In this document: piece after piece, positions 1 to 12,470 of the stretch
How positions within the stretch are numbered: the first letter of the stretch is position 1
Layout: each line of letters begins with the position of its first letter
From: Deinococcus puniceus
GTDB taxonomy: Bacteria; Deinococcota; Deinococci; Deinococcales; Deinococcaceae
Assembly (NCBI RefSeq): GCF_001644565.1
Contig: NZ_CP011387.1
Coordinates: forward strand, 106,001 to 170,000
DNA: 64,000 nt
Direction of reading: 5' to 3'
Notes under the pieces: model-generated
What the model was told of the DNA's origin: nothing
The model's database searches: none
Seen by the model: the letters and a program-made list of their open reading frames with translations, nothing else
Program-made: the position numbers and the translations under genes

Positions 1-108
1 GTGAATGCTGCGCTCGGTCTGTGCGCCCCAATACCGGTCAGAGGCGACTTCCAGCTTGCCCATCGTATCGGACTCGGTGCGGGTTGCAGGTTGGCGGGTA
101 TCGGTCAT
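1..108 (-). CDS. fumC: Fumarate hydratase class II, N-terminal part (cut by window edge)
   Basis: Reverse-strand reading gives 36 residues starting MTDTRQ and continuing [10 protein letters not shown] then [11 protein letters not shown], the conserved opening of class II fumarases (fumarate to L-malate, TCA cycle, cytoplasm). The rest of the gene lies before position 1. The start ATG at 106-108 is preceded by TAAACT (115-120, reverse strand) with a 6-nt gap, so the message is probably leaderless. It is divergent from the bacillithiol reductase gene. Family is confident from the DTMG and DRYWGAQT motifs; the catalytic parts are not visible here. Confidence 0.9.
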   Translation of the reverse strand, partial: MTDTRQPATRTESDTMGKLEVASDRYWGAQTERSIH

Positions 109-114
109 GCGCTT

Positions 115-120
115 AGTTTA
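115..120 (-). promoter_or_regulatory. -10 box of leaderless fumC promoter
   Basis: TAAACT on the reverse strand ends 6 nt before the fumC ATG. The same TANNNT plus 6-7 nt spacing recurs before many genes in this window. No good -35 hexamer is visible. Confidence 0.6.
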
Positions 121-264
121 ACGGTGAGCGGCAAAGGGTGGGCGGAACATAGTTGCCGTTCTTAGACCCTCAGACTCTTGACCCTTAGACGCCCTTCACG
201 CCCCTAGCCAAGCCTCTCTTACGGTCTCCTCTCCCCTCCCCTGCCAGAATGGGCGGCATGAGTG

Positions 265-416
265 GTCTGATAAAAAATTGCGATGAGTCGAAGACGAATC
301 CGACTTGCAAAGCTGCGCAGCAGAGCAGAGCGAGTGGCAAAAAGTACGGGCTGGCGGCGTTTGCTGAACATCCGGTGTCGTTGCAGATGTTCGGGAATCA
401 GAGCGAGTCCGTATGA
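265..416 (+). repeat. Diverged copy of a Deinococcus intergenic repeat
   Basis: This stretch shares landmarks with the element at 53800-53940: a tctgata start, the motif cagagcgag followed by an A-run, a tccggtg or gccggtg block, and a closing tccgtatga against atccctatga. Short inverted ends (tacgggct and agtccgta, 7 of 8 matching) are still visible. It ends on the first codon of the bacillithiol reductase gene. An open frame 258-416 (52 codons, ATGA overlap with the next gene) runs through it but looks like a by-product of the repeat. The rest of 109-412 holds only the fumC promoter and short C/T-rich sequence. Confidence 0.5.
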
Positions 417-1405
417 TTGATGTGGCAATCGTGGGCGCTGGCCCGGTGGGACTCGCGGCGGCTATCGCCTGCAAACGGGCGGGCCTGAGTTACGTGGTGC
501 TGGAGAAAGGCTGTGTGGTCAACGCCATTTTCGAATACCCCACCTATATGACGTTTTTTACCACTGCCCCCGAACTGGAAATCGGCAACCATCCGATGGT
601 GACGGGTCATGACAAGCCGGATCGCCGCGACGCGCTGATGTATTACCGCCTCGTGACGCAGCGCGAAGAATTGAACGTGGAACAGTACACCACTGTGACC
701 GAGATTCACGCGGCTCCGGCGGGCTTCACGCTGGAAATAGAGGCGCGGGACGGCACCCCCGGCGTGGTGGAAGCGCGGCGCGTGATCGTGGCCACAGGCT
801 ACTACGACAATCCCCTGCACCTCGGCATTCCCGGCGAGGACGGCGACAACGTCTCGCACTACTACACCGAGGCGCACCCGTTTATGGGCCTGAACGTGAC
901 CGTGATCGGGGCGGGCAACAGCGCCGCCGACGCCGCCCTTGACCTGTGGCGCGGTGGGGCCAAGGTGACGATGGTGGTGCGTGCGCCCGAACTCAAATCC
1001 ACCATCAAATACTGGGTGCGCCCTGATTTGGAAAACCGGATTAAAGAAGGCAGCATCGCCGCGCACTTCAATTCGCGGGTCACGGAAATCCTGCCCGACA
1101 TGGCGCGAATCGAGCGGGCCGACGGCAGCACCTTCGATCTACCCACGCACTTCACCTTTGCCCTGACCGGCTACCGCCCTGATCTCAGCTTCCTAGACGG
1201 TCTGAATTTGGCGCAGCAGCCGGACGAATGCTTGGTTCTCAGCGAGAGTTATGAAAGCAGCGTGCCGGGTCTGTTCGTGGTGGGCAGCGCGGGATTCGCG
1301 GGCAAGACCAATCAGGTCTTCATCGAAAATGGGCGGCATCACGCCATCGCAGCGGTAGCCGAAATCGGGCGGCAACTGGAACACTCGGCGCTGATAGGCC
1401 GCTGA
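413..1405 (+). CDS. ypdA: Bacillithiol disulfide reductase, YpdA/Bdr family
   Basis: A 330-residue FAD/NADPH-dependent oxidoreductase. The FAD-binding GAGPVG motif is at residues 8-13, a YPTYMTFF segment typical of YpdA follows at about 43-50, a second dinucleotide motif [12 protein letters not shown] lies near residues 163-174, and the C-terminal segment contains [14 protein letters not shown]. The family reduces oxidised bacillithiol (BSSB), the low-molecular-weight thiol used by Deinococcus and Firmicutes. Length matches the family. The gene stands alone, divergent from fumC, with the repeat described at 265-416 reaching its start codon. No strong ribosome site is visible. Confidence 0.88.
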   Translation: MIDVAIVGAGPVGLAAAIACKRAGLSYVVLEKGCVVNAIFEYPTYMTFFTTAPELEIGNHPMVTGHDKPDRRDALMYYRLVTQREELNVEQYTTVTEIHAAPAGFTLEIEARDGTPGVVEARRVIVATGYYDNPLHLGIPGEDGDNVSHYYTEAHPFMGLNVTVIGAGNSAADAALDLWRGGAKVTMVVRAPELKSTIKYWVRPDLENRIKEGSIAAHFNSRVTEILPDMARIERADGSTFDLPTHFTFALTGYRPDLSFLDGLNLAQQPDECLVLSESYESSVPGLFVVGSAGFAGKTNQVFIENGRHHAIAAVAEIGRQLEHSALIGR

Positions 1406-1481
1406 ACGGCTCCACGGCACCCCCATCAGTACGTTCACGAGCTTCACAATTCAGTCTGGGGCGCGTGAAATACTGCCGGAC

Positions 1482-2945
1482 ATGAAGGGTCAACTGAGGC
1501 GTGTGGGCAAGTGGACTGTGCTGGTCAGTGCAGTTTTGGGCGGGACACTGTTGGGCGGCGCGGGCGCGCAGACAGAAACGCCCCCCGCTGCCCCCGCGCC
1601 CATCGTGGTTCCGGTGTTGCCCTTGCCCCCGGTGCCCCCCACCGTCACACCTCCTGCGCCTGTACTGCCCGCCCCTGTGCCTCCACCGACACCGCCTGCA
1701 GAACCCATCCCGCCTGTAGAAGTTCCCCCGGAAGTCGTGCCACCCGCGCCGCCCCTAGAGCCGACGCCGGAGCCTGTGCCCACACCGCCCACTGAACCTG
1801 CTCCCCAGCCCGCCCCCACGCCGCCCGCACCCAGCGTGAAGGTCACGCCTCCCCGCACCGCGCCGCTTCTGATCACGGTGCGTGCCGAGTGGCCTGCGCT
1901 GGTGGACGGCAAAAAAACCACCTTGCCCTTCACCCGCACTCTCACCATTTCCAGTGCGCGGGTCAACGAATTGCGGGCACGTGGCGGCAGCATCAGCGCT
2001 TCATTAGAGGCCGATCTGAAGAAGTTTGTGGCCGAGTTGCCTTCCAAACCCGAAAATGCCCGTTTCGAGCAACTCTGGGACGGCTGGTCTATCGTGCAGC
2101 GCAACGGCTTGATCATCAACATGGACAAGACCCGCGCCAGTATCGAAGCCGTGCTGAAGAACCCCAAAGGCGTGCAGGCCAGCGTCATCGTGTCTGGGCA
2201 AGTGGCCCCGGAGCGCACCCTGAATTTCTTCGCCTCACGCGGCATCACGCAGCACCTCGGCACGGGCGAAACCAGTTATTACGGCAGCAGTCCGGCCCGC
2301 GTCACCAATATTCATGTGGCGGCGTCCCGTTTCAAAGACCGCTTGTTCGAGGGCAAGTCCTTTTCGTTTAATCAGGCTGTTGGGCCGATCAGTACTCAAA
2401 CGGGCTTTGTGACCGGGCTGGTCATCGCGGGTGAGCGCACTGTGGACGGCGTGGGCGGCGGCGTCTGTCAGGTCAGCACCACCGTCTTCCGTACCCTCTA
2501 CGGCGCGGGCCTGACGGCCACCCAGCGCCAAAACCACTCGTATCAGGTGCGCTACTACGATCCTTCGGGCCTCGATGCGGCGGTGTACCAGCCCACGCTT
2601 GACCTGAAATTTGCCAACGATACGGGCGGCGCACTGTGGTTCCAGACCGACTGGAACGACGAAGAGGCCCGCCTCAGCATCGCCGTGTTCGGTAAGGCCC
2701 GCGACTACACCGTAGAGGTGGGCACGCCCCGCACGCTCAATACCCGTGCCTCGCCCGCAGACCGCCTGATTTCGGACGCCAGTTTGCCTGCCGGACAGCG
2801 CAAGCAAGTCGAGTGGGCCGCTCCCGGAGCCACCATCGAAGTCACCCGTAAATTCGTGCGGAACGGGCAAGCCTTCAAGCAAGATATTTTGCGGAGCGTG
2901 TACCGCCCGTGGCCCAATATTTTCTTGGTCGGCACACGTCGCTAA
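1482..2945 (+). CDS. VanW-family exported protein with proline-rich N-terminus
   Basis: 487 residues. Residues 1-30 form a signal peptide (basic start, hydrophobic [17 protein letters not shown]), residues 34-125 are an extreme proline-rich linker, and a middle domain (about 140-240) precedes the VanW domain at about 265-440, marked by [22 protein letters not shown] and [19 protein letters not shown]. VanW domains occur in glycopeptide-resistance clusters but are common in cell-surface proteins of unknown activity; the conserved Cys lies in GGGVCQ. The proline-rich spacer suggests spanning of the peptidoglycan layer (inference). AATACT at 1469-1474 lies 7 nt before the ATG. A hairpin terminator follows. 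Confidence 0.85.
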   Translation: MKGQLRRVGKWTVLVSAVLGGTLLGGAGAQTETPPAAPAPIVVPVLPLPPVPPTVTPPAPVLPAPVPPPTPPAEPIPPVEVPPEVVPPAPPLEPTPEPVPTPPTEPAPQPAPTPPAPSVKVTPPRTAPLLITVRAEWPALVDGKKTTLPFTRTLTISSARVNELRARGGSISASLEADLKKFVAELPSKPENARFEQLWDGWSIVQRNGLIINMDKTRASIEAVLKNPKGVQASVIVSGQVAPERTLNFFASRGITQHLGTGETSYYGSSPARVTNIHVAASRFKDRLFEGKSFSFNQAVGPISTQTGFVTGLVIAGERTVDGVGGGVCQVSTTVFRTLYGAGLTATQRQNHSYQVRYYDPSGLDAAVYQPTLDLKFANDTGGALWFQTDWNDEEARLSIAVFGKARDYTVEVGTPRTLNTRASPADRLISDASLPAGQRKQVEWAAPGATIEVTRKFVRNGQAFKQDILRSVYRPWPNIFLVGTRR

Positions 2946-2960
2946 AGTCGGACTAGGGAA

Positions 2961-2985
2961 GGGAGAGGCTTTGGCGGCCTCTCCC
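2961..2985. terminator. Bidirectional hairpin between vanW-family gene and parB
   Basis: A 9-bp perfect stem (2961-2969 with 2977-2985, gggagaggc/gcctctccc, 7-nt loop) lies between convergent genes. Only a broken T-run follows on the plus strand. Confidence 0.6.
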
Positions 2986-3026
2986 CCACTGCTTTTCTTA
3001 GACCCTTTTACCCTAGACCCTTAGAC

Positions 3027-4617
<1,591 letters not shown>

Positions 4618-4699
4618 TGAGGGTCCTTGAGAACGAGCATTGCCAGTGAAGATACCGTCAATTGGGTGTCAAGCGGTGTTGCCGTGATTTTTCGGCTGC

Positions 4700-5437
4700 T
4701 CACGTATTGCCATTCCAGAACAGGGGTTGATGGTTGGGCACACCCGGTTTCCGGGGATATTTGGCAGGAGTGGGCTTGAGCTTTTCGATCACGATCAGCG
4801 TGCGGGCGTCGCCCAAGATGGGCAGCGTAAAGGGATCAACGACTTGTACCTTGCCGCCCACTTCGCCCGATGCACGGCGGCCCGCGTTGAGTTCTTCACT
4901 GCTGATCGGGCCTTTCTGGGCCACCAGCAGGCCGTTTTCTTTAAGGAGGGGCAAAGCCAATTCCGCCAAAATGGGCAAGGCGGCCACTGCACGCACCACC
5001 ACGCGGTCATAGTGTTGGCGGTGTTCGGGGTCTTGGCCCAGTTCCTCAGCGCGGCCCACCAGCGGATTTACATTGGTCAGACCCAGTGCAGCGGCGGTAG
5101 CCCGCACGAACTCGATCTTTTTGCGGGTGGAATCCACCGGAACCAACTGCAATTCCGGCTGCACGATTGCCAGTGGCAAGGCTGGAAATCCTGCGCCTGT
5201 CCCCAAATCAATGACGCGCTGAACGCCGTGCAGATAGCCGCCTTGCAAGCACGTCAGTGAATCCACGAAGTGTTTGAGGATGATGTCGGGTTCTTCCTTG
5301 AGGGCGGTGAGGTTGGTACGGGCCGAGCCTTCCAGCAGCAGCCTCAGCAATTCGGCAAAGGCGGGCAAGTGCGGCGTGAGGTCTATACCCAGCGCGTCGC
5401 CGCCCCGCAGCAGGAGGTCTTGGCCTTCGGGCGTCAT
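4700..5437 (-). CDS. rsmG: 16S rRNA m7G527 methyltransferase RsmG (GidB)
   Basis: 245 residues, a class I SAM-dependent methyltransferase. The SAM-binding motif [16 protein letters not shown] is at about residues 71-86, and the family segment [20 protein letters not shown] precedes it. It methylates G527 in the 530 loop of 16S rRNA. Its ATG overlaps the stop of the preceding LAGLIDADG-like gene (ATGA, 5434-5437), indicating translational coupling. The order mnmG, small gene, rsmG, parA, parB on one strand is the classical origin-proximal arrangement with one added gene. Confidence 0.93.
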   Translation of the reverse strand: MTPEGQDLLLRGGDALGIDLTPHLPAFAELLRLLLEGSARTNLTALKEEPDIILKHFVDSLTCLQGGYLHGVQRVIDLGTGAGFPALPLAIVQPELQLVPVDSTRKKIEFVRATAAALGLTNVNPLVGRAEELGQDPEHRQHYDRVVVRAVAALPILAELALPLLKENGLLVAQKGPISSEELNAGRRASGEVGGKVQVVDPFTLPILGDARTLIVIEKLKPTPAKYPRKPGVPNHQPLFWNGNT

Positions 5438-5835
5438 GCGGTGTCCTGCGTTTCTCTTGATTGGGTTTCCAATGGTGTCGTGTTCATCAGGCCGTACCTC
5501 GTTTTCATATCTGTGTAGCGTTCAAATACATGGTCATCCAATTCGGCCATTGGCAGCGCGTCCAGCAGCGGCACCAGCTGTTCGCGCAGCACTTTGCCCC
5601 GCGCCATCCACTGGTAATACTGGCGTCCGCCGTGATCGTAGGGGCCGTACAGCCGCGAGCCGGGGCAGATTCGCAGCATGGCTTCAAACAGTTTGCGGTG
5701 GCGGGTGTGCATTCTCAGCGTGATGTGGGGCTGCTTGCCGTCGCCGCCGAAATGTCCTTCACCGATTAGGATGCCCAGCAGTAAGCCCTGATCGAAGGGC
5801 GTGGTAGGAGCGGAAGGTTCGGGGGGCTTATTCAT
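5434..5835 (-). CDS. LAGLIDADG-like domain protein between mnmG and rsmG
   Basis: 133 residues. Residues 15-45 read [20 protein letters not shown], a LAGLIDADG-type helix with acidic GEGHF (the position of the catalytic GDG/GEG), followed by [17 protein letters not shown] and [19 protein letters not shown], the usual strand-turn-strand of one homing-endonuclease half. Only one motif is present, so it would act as a dimer or as a DNA/RNA-binding protein. It is tightly embedded: its stop overlaps the rsmG start, and two parS-like sites lie just upstream. There is no intein or intron context, which suggests domestication (inference). Nuclease activity is not shown. Confidence 0.7.
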   Translation of the reverse strand: MNKPPEPSAPTTPFDQGLLLGILIGEGHFGGDGKQPHITLRMHTRHRKLFEAMLRICPGSRLYGPYDHGGRQYYQWMARGKVLREQLVPLLDALPMAELDDHVFERYTDMKTRYGLMNTTPLETQSRETQDTA

Positions 5836-5848
5836 GTTTCACCGTCAA

Positions 5849-5862
5849 GTTTCCCGTGAAAC
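5849..5862. other. parS: parS-like centromere site 1
   Basis: GTTTCCCGTGAAAC, one base from the bacterial parS core GTTTCACGTGAAAC. It is part of a 28-bp unit (5835-5862) repeated exactly at 5902-5929. The unit also holds an extra left half-site GTTTCAC, so outer arms GTTTCAC and GTGAAAC are complementary. ParB from this operon is the expected ligand. Confidence 0.85.
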
Positions 5863-5915
5863 GTGACTCAGGTCAAGCACCATCTATTCGCCATCCAAGT
5901 TTGTTTCACCGTCAA

Positions 5916-5929
5916 GTTTCCCGTGAAAC
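5916..5929. other. parS: parS-like centromere site 2
   Basis: Second identical GTTTCCCGTGAAAC, 67 bp from the first, again inside the 28-bp direct repeat (5902-5929). It ends four bases from the last codon of mnmG. Confidence 0.85.
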
Positions 5930-5933
5930 ATTC

Positions 5934-7739
<1,806 letters not shown>

Positions 7740-7835
7740 CTCAGCAAAGAGTGTAGTGGGCAGGGGAGAGGATTGCGCGGCGCTGGATCACGGTCTGTCA
7801 CAGTAGCTCAACGCCCCGGAGATTAAGATAGCTTC

Positions 7836-9437
7836 ATGGACTTTGCCACGCTGCGTGCTGACCTGATCGGAACGGACACCCTGATTCGCACCCCGTTCGG
7901 GCCTCGCCGCGTGACCTATGCCGACTATGTGGCGTCTGGGCGGGCGCTGCGGAGCATAGAAGAGCGGGTGCAGACGCTGGCGCTGCCGCTGTATGCCAAC
8001 ACCCACACCGAGGACAGCGCGACGGGAGCGCAGACCACGCATTTGGCGCACCAGGCCGCCGAATACGTGAAAGGGCAACTGGGCGGCGACGCGACGTGCA
8101 AGCTGGTGTACTGCGGTTCGGGGAGTACAGCGGCGGTGCGGCGGTTACAGGACATTCTGGGCCTCAGCGTGCCAGAAGCCCACCGCGCCGCCATCCTGAA
8201 CACCATGCCCGCCCACGAGCGCCCGGTGGTGTTCGTCGGCCCCTATGAGCATCACAGCAACGAGGTCAGTTGGCGCGAAACCTTGGCCGAAGTGGTAGAA
8301 GTGCCGTTGTGCGAGCGCGGCAATCTTGATCTGGATGCGTTGGTGACGCTGCTCAAGGCCCCCGAATTCGTGCGGCGGCCCAAGATCGGTTCGTTCAGCG
8401 CCGCCAGCAACGTCACGGGCCTGCTGACCGATACGCGCACGGTGGCCCGCATCCTGCACGCGAACGGCGCATTTGCCTGCTTCGACTTTGCCGCCAGTGG
8501 CCCTTATGTCCAGATCGATATGAAGCCGGGCAAGGCAGACGGGTATGACGCGGTGTTCCTCAGCCCCCATAAATTTGTGGGTGGCCCTGGCACGCCCGGT
8601 TTGCTGTGCTTTCAGGAGCATTTGTACCGCCTGACCGTGCCCAGTACGGCGGGCGGCGGCACAGTGCGCTACGTGAGCCGCACCAAGCACGCCTACATCG
8701 ACGACATTGAGGCCCGTGAGGATGCCGGAACACCCGCCATCCTGGGTAAAATCCGCACCGCACTGGCCTTCAAGGTCAAGGAGGAATTGGGCGTAAAGGC
8801 GCTCACCTCACGCGAACACGAGTTGTTTGCACGTTCCATGGCCCGCCTGACCCCCAACAAGCGCGTGCATCTGCTGGGCAATCCCGATTCGCCCCGCTTG
8901 GCCTTCCTGTCGTTCCTGATCCGCACCGAGTCGGGCGCGTTCCTGCATCCCCGCTTCGTGGTGCGCCTGCTGAACGATCTGTTCGGCATTCAGGCGCGGG
9001 GTGGCTGTGCCTGTGCGGGGCCATACGGCCATGTGCTGCTGGGCATAGACGAGGAACGCAGCGAACGCTACCTGAACTGTGTGTTGGGCGAGATGGACGG
9101 CCTGAAACCCGGCTGGACGCGCCTGAACCTCGCGCCTTGGGCCACCGACGCCGAGGTGGACTTTTTGCTGGACGCCATCGAATTCGTAGCTGCATACGGC
9201 GAACGCTTTTTGCCGCTGTACCACTTCGATTGGGGTTCGGGCGCATGGACTCATGACGCCGACACCGCCCCGCTGGACTTGTTTGGGGAAGCCCGCCCAG
9301 AGCGCAGTGGGGGAGACGTGCCCTACGCCGAGTATTTGGCTGAAGCTGCGGCACGGGTAGCCGCCCTCGCGCCCGATTTGGAGCAGCGGACTATTCCGGC
9401 GCATATTCCGGCAGACTTGGTGTTTTTCGCGTATTGA
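7836..9437 (+). CDS. Class V aminotransferase (cysteine desulfurase-like), large form
   Basis: 533 residues, PLP fold type I. The predicted PLP lysine is in DAVFLSPHKFVGGPGTPG (about residue 247); FVGPYEHHSNEVSW and FDFAASGPYVQID are the substrate and PLP aspartate regions. The protein is about 130 residues longer than typical SufS/IscS, mostly in the C-terminal part, and GGCACAGPYGH carries Cys residues near the position of the desulfurase loop. It may be a desulfurase-like enzyme of unknown substrate; no suf genes are adjacent. The -10 box TAAGAT (7824-7829) ends 6 nt before the ATG, so the mRNA is probably leaderless. Confidence 0.8.
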   Translation: MDFATLRADLIGTDTLIRTPFGPRRVTYADYVASGRALRSIEERVQTLALPLYANTHTEDSATGAQTTHLAHQAAEYVKGQLGGDATCKLVYCGSGSTAAVRRLQDILGLSVPEAHRAAILNTMPAHERPVVFVGPYEHHSNEVSWRETLAEVVEVPLCERGNLDLDALVTLLKAPEFVRRPKIGSFSAASNVTGLLTDTRTVARILHANGAFACFDFAASGPYVQIDMKPGKADGYDAVFLSPHKFVGGPGTPGLLCFQEHLYRLTVPSTAGGGTVRYVSRTKHAYIDDIEAREDAGTPAILGKIRTALAFKVKEELGVKALTSREHELFARSMARLTPNKRVHLLGNPDSPRLAFLSFLIRTESGAFLHPRFVVRLLNDLFGIQARGGCACAGPYGHVLLGIDEERSERYLNCVLGEMDGLKPGWTRLNLAPWATDAEVDFLLDAIEFVAAYGERFLPLYHFDWGSGAWTHDADTAPLDLFGEARPERSGGDVPYAEYLAEAAARVAALAPDLEQRTIPAHIPADLVFFAY

Positions 9438-9476
9438 GCGGAGCTTGTGGGGACGAGCAGGAGAAAAGTCCAAGTC

Positions 9477-9527
9477 AATCGCTTCGCTCACTCACCCCCT
9501 CCCAACCTCCCCCTCAAGGGTGAGGAG
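9477..9527 (+). repeat. CT-rich intergenic repeat, copy A
   Basis: Begins aatcgcttcgctcactcacc and ends ctcaagggtgaggag. The inverse of this sequence is found at 39361-39411 and, with a 20-bp interruption, at 59157-59232. It lies in the 528-bp gene-free stretch 9438-9965, which also holds a hairpin (9557-9579) and the promoter and operator of the next operon; nothing coding is seen there. Confidence 0.7.
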
Positions 9528-9556
9528 CAAAACGAGGCTTTTGCCCTTGTGTGTTG

Positions 9557-9579
9557 CCCTCTCCACCTGTGGGAGAGGG
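9557..9579 (+). terminator. Possible terminator after the aminotransferase gene
   Basis: ccctctcc (9557-9564) pairs with ggagaggg (9572-9579) around a 7-nt loop, 120 bp past the stop codon. There is no T-run. Confidence 0.35.
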
Positions 9580-9785
9580 GGCCACCAGTAACCGCCCCAC
9601 CCAACCCGTCCAGCACTCCCAGACACCCCCAACTCCCCACCACCGCACGGCCAGAGCTTCAGCCAGTGCGCCCTAACCCGTGCATTCTCACCGATGCGCA
9701 GCAGAGCGAACTGGAAGCAATCTGCCCAGTTCAGTCTGACCTGCTATGTAACCCAACCCCCACCCAGCCGCCACTTTCCCCCAAA

Positions 9786-9814
9786 TGGAACGCGGCGGGC
9801 CGAATCCGTATAAG
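9786..9814 (+). promoter_or_regulatory. Promoter of the 2-oxoacid dehydrogenase operon
   Basis: TGGAAC (9786-9791) and TATAAG (9809-9814) are separated by 17 bp, predicting transcription from about 9821, inside the operator at 9819-9832. Confidence 0.55.
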
Positions 9815-9818
9815 ATAC

Positions 9819-9832
9819 CTAACGAGCGTTTG
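9819..9832. promoter_or_regulatory. TetR-type (PaaR-like) operator before E1 alpha
   Basis: CTAACGAGCGTTTG fits the pattern CNAACGNNCGTTNG that I recall for the Thermus TetR-family regulator PaaR (TTHA0973). It overlaps the predicted transcription start, so binding would repress. The regulator gene is not in the window. Confidence 0.55.
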
Positions 9833-9965
9833 CTAGACAGATTTCCAAAGCAGAAGGAGGCCAGAGCTAGAGCTATCGCCCGCGCCTTTTGCCGCCTGCT
9901 GCATCCCAACCCCATTCCGCCAGCACTTTTCCGTATTTCCCATCCGCATTCGAGGAGGCCCGGTC

Positions 9966-11120
9966 ATGATGACCGCTTCACCATCCAGCCCCACCACCCT
10001 GCCCCTAGCCAGCCCCATCGAACCCTTTTCGCCCGAGCCGCTGCGCTGGGTGGCCGAAGATGGCCGTCCTGTGCGCGACTTGCCCGCCCGCTACACGCCT
10101 GAACTCTTGCGAGAGTTGCACCGTGAGATGGTGCGTGCCCGCGAGTTTGACCGCAAATTGGTGACATTGCTGCGGCAAGGGCGAACCACCTTTTATGCCC
10201 AGTCCAGCGGCATGGAAGCCACGCAAGTCGGGCTGGCCCGCTCTATCCGCGTGGGCCACGATTGGGTCTGGCCCTATTACCGCGATCATACGTTGGGCTT
10301 GGCTATGGGCGTGCCCATGATCGACCTGATCAGCCAGTGCCTCGGCACCAATTCCGACCTGTGCAAAGGCCGCCAGATGCCGCACCACTTCGGCAGTGCC
10401 AGCAAAAATTTCGTGTCCATCAGCTCCAGCATCGCTTCTCAGGTGCCCCCCGCTGCGGGCAACGCGATGGCCCAGAAGTACCTCGGCACCGATGAAATTA
10501 CCCTCTGCACCTTTGGCGACGGCGCAACCAGCGAGGGCGACTGGCACGCGGGCCTGAACATGGCGGGCGCGGCCAAAGCTCCGGCGTTGTTCGTGTGCGA
10601 GAACAACCAGTGGGCCATCAGCACCAATTTGGCCGCCCAGACCGCCAGCCCGAACATTCACATCAAGGCCAAGGCCTACGGGATGCCGGGGTTTTATGTC
10701 GACGGGAACGACATCGTGGCCGTCATGGAAGTCTGCGGCTACGCTGCCGAGTGGGTGCGTGCAGGCAACGGCCCCGCGCTGGTGGAGTGCCTGACCTACC
10801 GCGTGGGTTCTCACAGCAATGCTGATGCCGACGCCGAAAAGAACTACCGCACCCGCGACGAAGTGAATTCTTGGTTGGCCCGCGACCCGATTGCCCGCGT
10901 AGAAGGACTGCTGGCGCACTTGGGCCACCCGGTCGATGCCGAAGAACGCGCTGACCTGATTTCGGCGGTTCACCGGGCCGTGGACGCCGATGTACTGAAG
11001 GCCGAAGCCACCGGGCAACCCGACTGGCGCATCATGTTCGAGGACGTGTACGCCGACACGCCGCCCCATCTGCGCGAGCAGGCCGCCTTCGTGCGGGCCG
11101 AGATGGAGGGCCAAAAATGA
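9966..11120 (+). CDS. 2-oxoacid dehydrogenase E1 component, alpha subunit (branched-chain type)
   Basis: 384 residues. It binds thiamine diphosphate through [15 protein letters not shown] (about 179-193) and the downstream NN of [27 protein letters not shown] near residue 70 and [17 protein letters not shown] (phosphorylation-loop region) match branched-chain E1 alpha. With E1 beta it decarboxylates branched-chain 2-oxoacids and acylates the lipoyl domain of E2. GAGGAGG stands before the ATG. The stop overlaps the E1 beta start by 4 nt. Substrate type (branched-chain against pyruvate) is inferred from sequence and from separate alpha and beta subunits. Confidence 0.88.
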   Translation: MMTASPSSPTTLPLASPIEPFSPEPLRWVAEDGRPVRDLPARYTPELLRELHREMVRAREFDRKLVTLLRQGRTTFYAQSSGMEATQVGLARSIRVGHDWVWPYYRDHTLGLAMGVPMIDLISQCLGTNSDLCKGRQMPHHFGSASKNFVSISSSIASQVPPAAGNAMAQKYLGTDEITLCTFGDGATSEGDWHAGLNMAGAAKAPALFVCENNQWAISTNLAAQTASPNIHIKAKAYGMPGFYVDGNDIVAVMEVCGYAAEWVRAGNGPALVECLTYRVGSHSNADADAEKNYRTRDEVNSWLARDPIARVEGLLAHLGHPVDAEERADLISAVHRAVDADVLKAEATGQPDWRIMFEDVYADTPPHLREQAAFVRAEMEGQK

Positions 11121-12130
11121 CGGCTACCCAAGAGCGACCAACTGGGGCGGGGGAGACCCGCATCCTCACCCTTATTCAGGCCGTGACCGAAGCCATGCGC
11201 GAAGAATTGGCCCGTGACGAGCGCGTGGTGGTGTTCGGAGAAGATGTGGGCGCACGCGGCGGTGTGTTCCTCGCCACTGCCGGGTTGCAAGCCGAATTTG
11301 GCCCGCGCCGGGTGTTCGATACGCCCCTGTCGGAAGCCAGCGTGGTGGGCGCGGCAGTGGGCATGGCTGTGCGTGGCCTGCGTCCGATTGCCGAAATTCA
11401 GTTTGCCGACTACATGGGGCCGGGCTTCGACCAGATCATCAGTCAGGCGGCCAAAATCCGCTACCGTAGCGGCGGACAATTTACCGCGCCCATGATTATT
11501 CGCACGCCCAGCGGCGGCGGCGTGAAGGGCGGGCACCATCACAGCCAGAGTCCCGAAAGCTACTTCACGCACACGCCGGGGCTGAAAGTGGTGATGCCCA
11601 GCACGCCCTACGACGCCAAAGGCCTGCTGAAAGCCGCCATTCGTGGGGAAGACCCGGTGATTTATTTTGAACCCAAGCGCCTGTACCGCGCGGCCAAAGG
11701 GGAAGTGCCCAGCCACGACTACACCGTCAAAATTGGCGAGGGTGCCATTCGGCGGGAAGGCACCGATCTGACGCTGGTGGGCTACGGCGGCGTGATGCCC
11801 GACGCGGAACGGGCCGCCGCCGCGTTGGCCGCAGAGGGCGTGAGCGTGGAAGTCATCGATCTGCGGAGCCTAGTGCCTTGGGATAGGGAACTCGTCCTCA
11901 GCAGCGTGCAAAAAACGGGCCGCGCCGTGCTGGTCAGCGAGGCCCCGCGCATCAGTAACTTTATGGGCGAGGTGGCCTACGTCATTCAGGAGCAGGCCTT
12001 CGACTCGCTCTTGGCTCCGGTGGGCCAAGTCGCGGGTTTCGATACGCCTTATCCCTACGTGCAGGACAAGGTGTATCTGCCGGGGCCAAACCGCATCACG
12101 GCGGCCTGCGTGAAGGCGCTGAACTATTAG
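11117..12130 (+). CDS. 2-oxoacid dehydrogenase E1 component, beta subunit
   Basis: 337 residues. Conserved transketolase-type segments are [13 protein letters not shown] (about 37-49), [32 protein letters not shown] and the branched-chain E1 beta signature [15 protein letters not shown]; the C-terminal domain contains [11 protein letters not shown]. It pairs with the alpha subunit to form the alpha2beta2 E1. The start overlaps the alpha stop (ATGA). E2 is encoded 341 bp downstream after one small membrane gene. Confidence 0.9.
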   Translation: MTATQERPTGAGETRILTLIQAVTEAMREELARDERVVVFGEDVGARGGVFLATAGLQAEFGPRRVFDTPLSEASVVGAAVGMAVRGLRPIAEIQFADYMGPGFDQIISQAAKIRYRSGGQFTAPMIIRTPSGGGVKGGHHHSQSPESYFTHTPGLKVVMPSTPYDAKGLLKAAIRGEDPVIYFEPKRLYRAAKGEVPSHDYTVKIGEGAIRREGTDLTLVGYGGVMPDAERAAAALAAEGVSVEVIDLRSLVPWDRELVLSSVQKTGRAVLVSEAPRISNFMGEVAYVIQEQAFDSLLAPVGQVAGFDTPYPYVQDKVYLPGPNRITAACVKALNY

Positions 12131-12162
12131 GCTTTGGATTATTAGTCTTTATGCTGGGGGCC

Positions 12163-12396
12163 ATGAATCCCAACTTTCTGCGTCCCTTCCTCGGCACCAT
12201 CGGCCTGCTGATCGGCTTTGGCCTGTATTCGCAGGCAGGCCGACTCCCCGAACCGTGGCAAAGCCTGTGCATCGGCGCGATGTTCGTGCTGCTCGGCGTG
12301 GCGGCGTGGGTGTACGCGGCGGGCGAACGGTGGATTCAGGTCTTGGGCGTGATCCTGATGGGGTACGGCCTGCTTCGGGCCTTCCTTCTCAGATAA
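12163..12396 (+). CDS. Small membrane protein inside the dehydrogenase cluster
   Basis: 77 residues (81 if the ATG at 12151 is used). Two to three hydrophobic helices: FLGTIGLLIGFGLYSQ (about 8-23), LCIGAMFVLLGVAAWVYA (about 35-52) and VLGVILMGYGLLRAFLL at the end. TATGCT (12150-12155) ends 7 nt before the ATG at 12163, which favours that start and a separate leaderless transcript. I do not recognise a family. Its position between E1 beta and E2 is odd because E1 and E2 are usually adjacent. Confidence 0.65.
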   Translation: MNPNFLRPFLGTIGLLIGFGLYSQAGRLPEPWQSLCIGAMFVLLGVAAWVYAAGERWIQVLGVILMGYGLLRAFLLR

Positions 12397-12470
12397 ACGT
12401 CCTGTGCTGAACACAATTTATCTGGGGCTGGGTCTGTTCCCACAGCCTCCCCCCACAACCGAGGTTCCTT

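Noticed and set aside
258..416. 52-residue frame overlapping the bacillithiol reductase start
   Set aside because: It runs through a degenerate intergenic repeat and has no promoter or family; the ATGA overlap is likely chance.
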